Shown: positions 17,462-24,996 of the stretch, one piece after another | How the letters are laid out: each line of letters starts with the position of its first letter | How positions within the stretch are numbered: the first letter of the stretch is position 1 | From: Puniceicoccales bacterium Verruco_02 | GTDB lineage: Bacteria > Verrucomicrobiota > Verrucomicrobiia > Opitutales > Oceanipulchritudinaceae | DNA: 64,000 bases | NCBI GenBank assembly: GCA_001604585.1 | Contig: LVBW01000020.1 | Location: forward strand, 23,307 to 87,306 | Direction of reading: 5' to 3' | Translations under genes and position numbers: made by a program | Notes under the pieces: generated by a model | What the model was told of the DNA's origin: nothing | What the model saw: only the letters and a program-made list of their open reading frames with translations | Databases searched by the model: none

Positions 17462-19756
17462 ATGCGTATCTGTCTGGTCACAACCGAGTATCCGCCCGGC
17501 CCGATGGGAGGGGTGGGCACCTATGCCACCATCATGCCGGGCCTCCTTGTCAGGGCAGGGCACGAGGTCGTGCTGCTTGCAAAGATGTGCGCCGGGGCGG
17601 CAGAGTATGAGCAGCGCGATGGCGTGGATGTCCACCGTCTGCCCACCGATCACCTCTGGACGGGCGCTGAGGACGACGAGGAATTGCACGCTGCTGAAAT
17701 GCGCTCGCTGCGTAGTTACGTAGGCATATTCGCAAGACATGTTCAGCGCAAACTCGCAGAGCTGCATGCCGAGAACCCCTTCGATGTGGTGTTGGCGCAG
17801 GACGTGGAGGCCCCCACATGGACGGCTCAGGATAGGCGTATGCTGTTTGGAGAGTTGGACGAGCTTCCCTTTGTCCTATTTGTCCACAGTCCGCACAAAC
17901 CCATACAGCTTTTCAACGAGGACAGCCTTTACGAGAGGCACGAGTATCACCGCCACCTGTACGAGAGCGACTGCATGTCCCTTGCCGATGGTCTCATAGT
18001 GGCTAGTCGCTCCATGCGAGCGGAGCTGATGCGCGACATAGGTCCGGAGAAAAACAGGGTGGCCCTCATCCCGCTGCCGCATGGTGATATTCCTGCCCCG
18101 GCGGACTTTGCCAAGCGTCTTGGAGTGGATGGCGAGGAACAGCGCATAGTGTTTTCGGGCCGAATCGAGCTACGCAAGGGCGTGGAGTATCTTTTCGAGG
18201 CCCTGCTCCCGCTGATGGAAAAGGATAAGCGCATAACCTTGCACCTACTCGGGCGCGATACTCCCCATCCTTGTCTTTCCGGCAGCGTGGCGGAGAGGCT
18301 GCACAGGCGTTACCTTTCGCATGATCCAGAGCTGGCCAAGCGCGTCGAATTTCGCGGCTGGATGCCTAGAGAGCAGCTATGGGCGGAGTATTCAAGGGCC
18401 ACCCTGGGCGTTGTTCCCAGCCCTTGGGAGCCGTTCTCCTTTGCCTGTCAGGAGATGATGGCCTGCGGCACGCCGGTTGTCGCGACGCGGACCGGGGGCA
18501 TGGCCGACATGATTGTTCCGGGGAGCAACGGACTGCTATGCGAGCCAGCGGACGCCGACTCACTGCGCGATGCATTGTCAGCAGCACTTGGGGCAGCGGT
18601 CTCCACCCGCGCCAAATGGGGAGCCGAGGCCGCGCGTTCCATACGGGCATATTGTGACAATGGGCGTATAGTTCGCGAGACGATTGCCTTTCTCGAAGAT
18701 GTGGTGCGGCGCAATCGTCTCCGTATTGCCAGGGCAAGGCCCGTACCCGTTCCCGGCAATCTGCCTTTCCCGGAAGTGCCGGCTTCGCGCAGGCATCCGG
18801 CTCTTTCCAGAGGTCCGGTACGTCGCGTGGGCGTAGTATCTCCTTGTTATAACCTTGGTTCCTACCTTGCCGAGTGCCTCGACAGCATAGCGGCTCAGGA
18901 CTGCAAGGGGGCGGAGATAATGTGCTTTGTCGTGGACGATGGCTCGACGGATGCAGTTACGCACGAGGCTCTGGACGCTGCGGAAAAGAGGCCGGGAGTA
19001 AAGGTCTTCCGCCAGCGCAACGCGGGGCTTCCAGCGGCACGTAACAGGGGCGCTGTCGAGGCTCTTGATGCGGGCTGCGACGCACTTCTATTCATTGACT
19101 GCGACGACTGGCTGGACCCCACTTTCATTCGCAAGGCTGTGGCGGTGTTGGACAGGCACCCGGAAAGCGGAGCGGTGACTGCCTGGACGCATACGGTGGG
19201 GCAGATGCATACATACTGGGCACCCCCGCATCCGCGCTTTCCCATGTTGCTGGCCGAGTGCATGTCAACGCCCCCGGCGCTTGTGAGGGCAAAGGCATTC
19301 AAGATGGCTGGCGGTGTTCACGAGGATCAGCGCTACGCTTTCGAGGACTGGGACTTCTGGATAAGTATCTGCGCTGGAGCCGCGCCAATGCTGACTATTC
19401 CAGAGCCACTTATCTATTACCGGATGCGCGATGGGTCCATGTCCCGCATGTACAGGGCCAGTACGCGCGAACACGGGCGAAGGGCCATGATAGAGCGGCA
19501 CGAGGCGCTGTACAGGCGCTACGCAAGGGAGGTAATCCTGCTCGGCGATGCACAGTATTACGATATTCAGGGCCGCTTTTACAATGAATTGACCCCCATA
19601 AGGAATGAGAGGGATCAGTTGCTGATCGACGTGGCCTGGAATCAGAAGGAGTGGAGGTATTACAAGGGCCTACTGGAAGAAGAAACAAGGCGGCACGAGG
19701 AGACAAGGGCTGAACTTGAGCGAATGAAAAATTCAAGTGGCGGATCAACATGTTAG
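17462..19756 (+). CDS. Two-domain glycosyltransferase (GT4 + GT2)
   Basis: A 764-residue cytoplasmic protein. Residues 1 to ~410 are a GT4 domain: MRICLVTTEYPPGPMGGVGTY with the glycine-rich acceptor loop, then VFSGRIELRKGVEYLFEA and PWEPFSFACQEMMACGTPVV. Residues ~460-690 are a GT2 domain: VGVVSPCYNLGSYLAECLDSI, VVDDGSTD, LLFIDCDDWLDP with the DxD-like motif, and FEDWDFWI, the usual ED catalytic region. A short charged coiled coil ends the protein (EEETRRHEETRAELERM). It probably adds two successive sugars. It diverges from the GT2/coiled-coil gene with a 74-base shared promoter region. Confidence 0.9.
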   Translation: MRICLVTTEYPPGPMGGVGTYATIMPGLLVRAGHEVVLLAKMCAGAAEYEQRDGVDVHRLPTDHLWTGAEDDEELHAAEMRSLRSYVGIFARHVQRKLAELHAENPFDVVLAQDVEAPTWTAQDRRMLFGELDELPFVLFVHSPHKPIQLFNEDSLYERHEYHRHLYESDCMSLADGLIVASRSMRAELMRDIGPEKNRVALIPLPHGDIPAPADFAKRLGVDGEEQRIVFSGRIELRKGVEYLFEALLPLMEKDKRITLHLLGRDTPHPCLSGSVAERLHRRYLSHDPELAKRVEFRGWMPREQLWAEYSRATLGVVPSPWEPFSFACQEMMACGTPVVATRTGGMADMIVPGSNGLLCEPADADSLRDALSAALGAAVSTRAKWGAEAARSIRAYCDNGRIVRETIAFLEDVVRRNRLRIARARPVPVPGNLPFPEVPASRRHPALSRGPVRRVGVVSPCYNLGSYLAECLDSIAAQDCKGAEIMCFVVDDGSTDAVTHEALDAAEKRPGVKVFRQRNAGLPAARNRGAVEALDAGCDALLFIDCDDWLDPTFIRKAVAVLDRHPESGAVTAWTHTVGQMHTYWAPPHPRFPMLLAECMSTPPALVRAKAFKMAGGVHEDQRYAFEDWDFWISICAGAAPMLTIPEPLIYYRMRDGSMSRMYRASTREHGRRAMIERHEALYRRYAREVILLGDAQYYDIQGRFYNELTPIRNERDQLLIDVAWNQKEWRYYKGLLEEETRRHEETRAELERMKNSSGGSTC

Positions 19757-19964
19757 TGCGTTTCGAAAAGTTCGCCTAAATCGCGCACTGGGAAATCACA
19801 ATCTCTGGACTTTGTCCGGCCGGGAAGGCGGCTCCCTATCCATGTACACGGGTTCGGGCATCGCGCGAGGAACCATCATCGCCCGTTCTCGTGCATGAAA
19901 CGAAGGCGCGCCTGATACGACAAGTCATTGTTTAAAGTCACATTTTGGATGACTTATGTATGCT

Positions 19965-20828
19965 CTACTGGTTGGGCTGCTTCTCGATGCGCACGCTGAC
20001 AACTTCGGACTTTGCCCTTTCAATGCCGTGAACCACCCAAGGGGCGAGCGGGTCAAACGTGAACGACTGTCCGTGGAAAGGGACTGGAATCTGCCCCACA
20101 AGCTTCAGTACCGAACCCCCATTGGGCAACTCCAGCACGTAGATGAAGGGGTTATCGTGCCCTGTTACGTATATGCGGCCATCTGGCCCGAATGCGCCTC
20201 CGCTGAAGGAATAGGGTGTGCACAGTGCAATCAGTTCTGGCGGGAATACGTAGCCTGCCACGCGTCGCCACTCGCTGTCGAATACGACAAACTGCGTCCA
20301 TGATGGATCCCGGGCCGGTTCGGCGGCCTTGTTGCCATAGTGTGCGAAACACACATACCAGTAGCCGTCGCGGTAATCCATCCATGTGCTGGAGCCGTAT
20401 TCGATACCGAATGAGTGGGAGCCTATGTGTTGCAGCGTGCGTGTATCGAACATCTCCACGCTGCTCCACATGGGCACTCCGGGATAATTGGAATGCGACA
20501 CGTAGAGCGTGTTCTCGTGTAGCATTCCGGCGTTCATGTGGATAAGCGGGGCGCCCTTGGGGCATTCCCATTTTGCCAACTGAGCGCCTGTGCGGGTGAT
20601 TTTTTCAACGGAATAGTCGTTGATGAGGAAATAACAGTCTTCCCCGGCCACCACGCCCTGGGTTACGTTGGCCACTTTCATGTTCCCGAGTGCGGTGACG
20701 TTCCACTGCGCGCTTTTCTGAGGTGCGGCGTCTGTTTTCAGCCGAGGTAGACACATGATTGCTGTCGCCAAGAGGAGCCGGACGGCGATTCGCCCGGCGG
20801 TGGATTTGTTATGATACATGTTGGTCAT
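19965..20828 (-). CDS. Secreted beta-propeller-like protein of unknown function
   Basis: About 287 residues from the ATG at 20828; another at 20819 (MYHNKSTAGR) is equally possible. An N-terminal signal (AVRLLLATAIMCLPRLKTDAA) precedes the mature domain. The repeating strand pattern fits a single-domain beta-propeller: GEDCYFLINDYSVEKITRTG, ENTLYVSHSNYPGVPMWSSVEMFD, DGYWYVCFAHYGN, GPDGRIYVTGHDNPFIYVLE. No catalytic signature is recognised. It follows the glycerophosphodiesterase gene on the same strand by about 105 bases and may belong to the same transcript. Confidence 0.65.
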   Translation of the reverse strand: MTNMYHNKSTAGRIAVRLLLATAIMCLPRLKTDAAPQKSAQWNVTALGNMKVANVTQGVVAGEDCYFLINDYSVEKITRTGAQLAKWECPKGAPLIHMNAGMLHENTLYVSHSNYPGVPMWSSVEMFDTRTLQHIGSHSFGIEYGSSTWMDYRDGYWYVCFAHYGNKAAEPARDPSWTQFVVFDSEWRRVAGYVFPPELIALCTPYSFSGGAFGPDGRIYVTGHDNPFIYVLELPNGGSVLKLVGQIPVPFHGQSFTFDPLAPWVVHGIERAKSEVVSVRIEKQPNQ

Positions 20829-20933
20829 ATTCGTGAGTGAGAAACGTATGTCTATCGATGCGAGGATAGGGTGCATTGGTGCCTTGGATTGGTGCCGCCC
20901 AGTCTGTAGCCGAACCGTGGAGGGTGACTGATT

Positions 20934-21740
20934 CTAGTGGTTACATGCGCATCGGTTATTAGTAACAAGCTCCTTGAGCAGTGCGGGATAATCGGACAGG
21001 ATGCCGTTGACGCCCTTGTCGATTAGTGCACGAAGTGCCTCCGCATCCGCCGCTCCGGCGGTGGTCCACACAGGGCGACCAAGGGCATGTACCTTGCCGA
21101 CAAGCTCCGGCTTGGCCTCGATCCATTCCGGCCACAGGCGGATGATGTCGGCTCCGGCCTGCACAAAGTCGTCTATCTGTGCAGGGCTGTCCATGAAGGC
21201 GAGAACGCGTATGTTCGGGTTGAGCGACTTGAAGAGCCTCACATCGGCCACGCTGCGCGCGCCCACGATCACTTTCAGCGTCGCGTTGAAGCTGGCCGTC
21301 AGATCCAGCACCTTTTCAACATCGAGGCGCTCGCTCTGTTTGATGTCCAGAAGAAGGACGACACCGCTGCCGTCCACACAGCGGAGCACCTCCTCGTATT
21401 CGGGTATCTTCTCGCCCATGCCGGCGTCCAGACTCTTTAGTTCGGCCAGGGTGTGGTCGCTGACTGTGCCTTTGCCGTTGGTAGTGCGGTCCAAGGTGGG
21501 GTCGTGCATGATGACGATTCCGCCGTCCAGAGTGCCGCGTAGGTCTATCTCTATGGCCTGTACCCCGCAGGCGATCGCGCTGCGGTACGCGGCCAGTGTG
21601 TTCTCTGGCACGCCGGGGATTATCCCTCCTCGGTGCGCCACGGTAACTATCCTCGACGCTGTCTGCGCGTCCAGAGTCAGCGCCAGAAGAAGGAGGGCGT
21701 TGAACATGGCGGTCAACATTTTTGCATACATCGTGTTCAT
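20934..21740 (-). CDS. Secreted glycerophosphodiester phosphodiesterase
   Basis: A 268-residue GDPD-family enzyme that hydrolyses glycerophosphodiesters to an alcohol and glycerol-3-phosphate. The start at 21740 (MNTMYAKMLTAM) gives a clean signal peptide (AMFNALLLLALTLDAQTA), so the enzyme is exported. Catalytic motifs are HRG (36-38) in VAHRGG, ENT in PENTLAAYRSAI, E64-x-D66 in AIEIDLRGT, and H79-D80 in VIMHDPTLDRTTNGKG. It lies among secreted phosphoesterases, consistent with phosphorus or glycerol scavenging. Confidence 0.93.
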   Translation of the reverse strand: MNTMYAKMLTAMFNALLLLALTLDAQTASRIVTVAHRGGIIPGVPENTLAAYRSAIACGVQAIEIDLRGTLDGGIVIMHDPTLDRTTNGKGTVSDHTLAELKSLDAGMGEKIPEYEEVLRCVDGSGVVLLLDIKQSERLDVEKVLDLTASFNATLKVIVGARSVADVRLFKSLNPNIRVLAFMDSPAQIDDFVQAGADIIRLWPEWIEAKPELVGKVHALGRPVWTTAGAADAEALRALIDKGVNGILSDYPALLKELVTNNRCACNH

Positions 21741-21991
21741 GGTATGAGTATGGTCTGAGGCTTGATTCGATATGGATGTGGGGTGGCTCAATTAGCCTTG
21801 GGTGTCATGCTGCGAACCGTTGTAGGCGGCGCAGGGGTGCGCGTGCGTGGGAGGGGGTCGTATTTCGTTAAATACCATTGGCTTCCAGTGTATTGCCATT
21901 CATCGGCCCGTATTTGCTGCCGCAAGGTAAACCGGTCATTGGGGCCGCCCCAAGCTTAGTTGCGTCGATGGCTGTTGGGGAAAACGGCTGC

Positions 21992-24898
21992 CTATTGGGA
22001 GGGCAAACCGTCTATCCAGCCCCTGAGCGGAGAGTAAAGGTAGGGCCAGCAGGCGGGATTGATGCCGAACCATTCGTCGGTATCGAGCTGGTAAATCCAG
22101 CTGCATCCTGCTTGCTCGATCGGGTGGAAGTAAACCCAGCCTTTGCCATTCACCCATACCCAAGGCCATTCACGGGCATAGGCCCAGCCCCATGAGTAGC
22201 TAAGGTGCCACTGCGAATGTATAAGGTCCGCATCGGGCAGAAACTCGATAAGGTTTGCGTCCGCAGCATCCAGCTCGGTGGATGAATCCTCAAAGGCGTC
22301 TTTGTCGGGCACGACGGCCCATGCAATTACCGTATCCTCCGGGGTGCGTCCGGGCAGGTCTAGGCAGTGCACGCGGTAAGTGCCGGGGGCCAGTTCCTCG
22401 TAACTGAGGCAGTTGTCCGCGCTCTCGGCATAGGCCCCGTTTGCGTTGGTGTCCACGCTGGATAGCAGCAGGGTGGCGGGGGTGGCTCCGTGGCCGAGGG
22501 TGATTTTGTAGGTACCGAAGCTCTCGCGTTCCACCTTTGCCCCGCCGATGTTTTTCAGTTCCGTGCCCGTGGTTCCGTCGTATAGGCCGCCTGTGAGGTT
22601 CTCCGTATCGAAGGGTATGAAGACGAAGCTGCAAGGGTGAAGGGCGGACTGCGTGCTGCGGTCCATGTATGTGGTCAGGGGGAATAGGTAGGCGTTGCCA
22701 GCGTTGTCGTATCCGGTGTTGACTACTACTGGGGCCGCGTTGCCAGCGCAGGCGAAGAGAAGTCCCTCGCGTGCGTCCAAGGCGGGTGAGGACACTATTA
22801 TCGAGCCTTGCACTCCGCTGGGGGCCGCGGAACTAGGGCCGATGACATTTTCCTCAATCAGCGTGCCCGCCGCCCCGACATGGCCGGATGCAAAGCCGGC
22901 GCAAATCGGAAAGAAGGCGTAGGAGACGGGTGCCGAAACGGGGATGCCGGCCTGCCCGCCCGTATTTTGGACAACGAGGCTGAAGCCGGGTCTTGGCCCA
23001 AGGCTCAAGACCTTGTTCACCTCTTTGTGCACCCGGTCGACGCCTACGCTTGGCAGGTAATTTTCGCCCGGTGCGGCCATGACACTGGCCAGCAGTACGC
23101 CGTCGCTGTACTGGAGAGGATCGTCCATAGAAAGGTATTTCTCGAACACGCCATCGCTACCGTATCGCAGGTAGGAGCGTTCGGTGCGTGCGATGTTGAG
23201 GCGGCCCTCGGCCTGTGCATATGTGCCAAGGCCCGGCAGGGACATTTCCCAGCTAGCTGTGGCCTGACCGACTGCGATCTGCCCGGCCTGCACTTGGGTG
23301 AAATATGCCAGTCGCAGTCTTTCCACATCGCCCATGGACAGGGGACGTTCGAAATAGCTCAACTGGTGTATCTGTCCGCTGAAAGTGGAAGCGCCAAGGA
23401 ACAGCTGTTCGACCTCGCTCATTGGTGCCACCCCTTCCACAGCGCCCAGAAGTTCGCCATCCAGATAGAGACAGATCGCGTCTGTGCCCTGCACAAGTGC
23501 GATGAAATACCAACGCTCCGGCAACAGGTTCACAGAGTCCGTCACAAGGGGCAGCCCCGCTTCGCGAAGAGTCAGTACCTTGCCACTACCTGTGGGCGTG
23601 GCCACCAGTTCCAGACTGCCCAGTTGCACCGCCGGCAAGGCGGCCGCGGAGCTAAGTGCGTCTTTGTCGAAGCGAACCCATGTGGCAAGAGTCCACTGCG
23701 GCGAATTCATGGGCAGACGACCGTAAACCAGATCTCCGGGCTTGATAATGTGACAGGCCCCCTCGGTCTTGGTTGCCATAAGACAGTAACCGTTCTTATT
23801 GGCGCTTCGGTTGCGCACTGGGCGTGCCGCACTCCAGTCGCGCAGTTCAAAGTGGTAATCCGGCAACAGTTCGCCAAGTGCTGCCCGGCCGCCTGCGGGC
23901 AACACATCTTCTAAGAAGGGGAATATGTAGTCCAAGTCAGGATCTGTGTTGTTACTGTCGATGAATGGTGAAAATGAGCGCACGTGGGCCAGATTGCCGT
24001 CGGCAGAGAGCTTAATTACCTGCATCCAGCCGTTGCCCTCGCCGGTCCAGCTCTGGAAGTCCGTCAGGCGCTCATGCACGAGCTGGCGCGCTGTGCCGAT
24101 ACTCTGGCGGCGCCCGATTCCGCCGTTGCTGCCCACGTGGCCGCTGTAAACAAGGGCCACCTGCGGGTGTTTGCGCAACACCTTGCGCCAGATGTCCTGC
24201 CCGTCGTTGCAGCCCTCCGGATCGCCTGCTACGAGGGGGTAGCTCTTTGGGTTACTCCCACGCATGTCACTGCCCAGCAGCACGCCGTCCAGGCGGCTGT
24301 TGTCGCGGTAGAGGTAGGCGTGGGTAATAACTATGGTGCGGTACTGCGGATATTGGCTAAGCAGCTGCTCGAGCCAGATTAGTGTCGAATCGCGTGGTGC
24401 CCACTCAAGGGTGACGATCATCCAGGTGCGCTCGCCCGTTTCGATAAAGTGGAAGGAGTTGGCTAGATTGTCCGTCTCCATGCTGCCGCCCACGCTCGCC
24501 TGCGAGGCGTATGGACTGCCGCTGCCAAAGTAGGCTGGCTTGGTGAAATACGAGATGCGCCCGTCGTTGCGACCATCGTGGTTGCCAAGCGCCAGCACGT
24601 ATGGGCACACTCCGTTTAGGGCGTCGAACGCTGCCCTGGCTCCTGTCCATTGGACGTCGTTGTTGTCGTTCTGGGTGATGTCTCCGAGCTGGAGCAGCAC
24701 CCGGAGGTTCTCCGCCTCGGCGTTGAGCGCCAGCCAGCGTATCTGAGAGAGCAGCTTGGCATAGTTACCGGGTAGGTAGTTGTTATAGTAGTACTGGATG
24801 TCGGGCATTATGCCCATCGAGTACGTCTGGCCGTCCATGCCGCTTAGCCCAGTAACGACGCAGCAACCGAGCATGGATAACAATAATCTGCATTTCAT
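21992..24898 (-). CDS. Secreted calcineurin-like phosphoesterase with LamG domain and C-terminal aromatic module
   Basis: A 968-residue exported protein; the start is the ATG at 24898 (MKCRLLLSMLGCCVVTGL, signal peptide). The metallophosphoesterase domain, ~25-330, carries MPDIQYY (D-x-Q where the classical motif is D-x-H), LLQLGDIT, ALGNHDG, VITHAYLY and VYSGHVGSNG. A LamG/concanavalin-like domain follows at ~355-520 (WTLATWVRFDKDA, PERWYFIALVQG). A beta-rich region follows that is homologous to the end of the phosphoesterase at 32685-35300 (GHV, CSFVFIPFDTENLTGG). The last ~75 residues are an aromatic repeat (WGWAYAREWPWVWVNGKGW, WPYLYSPLRGW). It probably hydrolyses phosphodiesters or monoesters outside the cell. 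Confidence 0.88.
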   Translation of the reverse strand: MKCRLLLSMLGCCVVTGLSGMDGQTYSMGIMPDIQYYYNNYLPGNYAKLLSQIRWLALNAEAENLRVLLQLGDITQNDNNDVQWTGARAAFDALNGVCPYVLALGNHDGRNDGRISYFTKPAYFGSGSPYASQASVGGSMETDNLANSFHFIETGERTWMIVTLEWAPRDSTLIWLEQLLSQYPQYRTIVITHAYLYRDNSRLDGVLLGSDMRGSNPKSYPLVAGDPEGCNDGQDIWRKVLRKHPQVALVYSGHVGSNGGIGRRQSIGTARQLVHERLTDFQSWTGEGNGWMQVIKLSADGNLAHVRSFSPFIDSNNTDPDLDYIFPFLEDVLPAGGRAALGELLPDYHFELRDWSAARPVRNRSANKNGYCLMATKTEGACHIIKPGDLVYGRLPMNSPQWTLATWVRFDKDALSSAAALPAVQLGSLELVATPTGSGKVLTLREAGLPLVTDSVNLLPERWYFIALVQGTDAICLYLDGELLGAVEGVAPMSEVEQLFLGASTFSGQIHQLSYFERPLSMGDVERLRLAYFTQVQAGQIAVGQATASWEMSLPGLGTYAQAEGRLNIARTERSYLRYGSDGVFEKYLSMDDPLQYSDGVLLASVMAAPGENYLPSVGVDRVHKEVNKVLSLGPRPGFSLVVQNTGGQAGIPVSAPVSYAFFPICAGFASGHVGAAGTLIEENVIGPSSAAPSGVQGSIIVSSPALDAREGLLFACAGNAAPVVVNTGYDNAGNAYLFPLTTYMDRSTQSALHPCSFVFIPFDTENLTGGLYDGTTGTELKNIGGAKVERESFGTYKITLGHGATPATLLLSSVDTNANGAYAESADNCLSYEELAPGTYRVHCLDLPGRTPEDTVIAWAVVPDKDAFEDSSTELDAADANLIEFLPDADLIHSQWHLSYSWGWAYAREWPWVWVNGKGWVYFHPIEQAGCSWIYQLDTDEWFGINPACWPYLYSPLRGWIDGLPSQ

Positions 24899-24926
24899 CT
24901 GTACAACCCTTGCTGGATAAAAATGT

Positions 24927-24960
24927 GCACCCGCCAGCACTGGTGAATGCTGGCGGGTGC
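24927..24960 (-). terminator. Intrinsic terminator after the lamin-tail gene (or leader hairpin of the phosphoesterase gene)
   Basis: A perfect 13-bp inverted repeat GCACCCGCCAGCA / TGCTGGCGGGTGC (24927-24939 and 24948-24960) with an 8-base loop. Read on the minus strand it is followed by ATTTTTATCC. It lies between the stop of the lamin-tail gene (24997) and the start of the phosphoesterase gene (24898), so it would end or attenuate transcription between them. Confidence 0.7.
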
Positions 24961-24996
24961 GAAACGGTCAGTTTCTACAAGACACTCATCGATTCA

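Noticed and set aside
22808..23914. Long open frame of 368 codons on the plus strand
   Set aside because: It lies wholly antisense to the LamG phosphoesterase gene, shows no domain or signal, and reflects the codon bias of the real gene.
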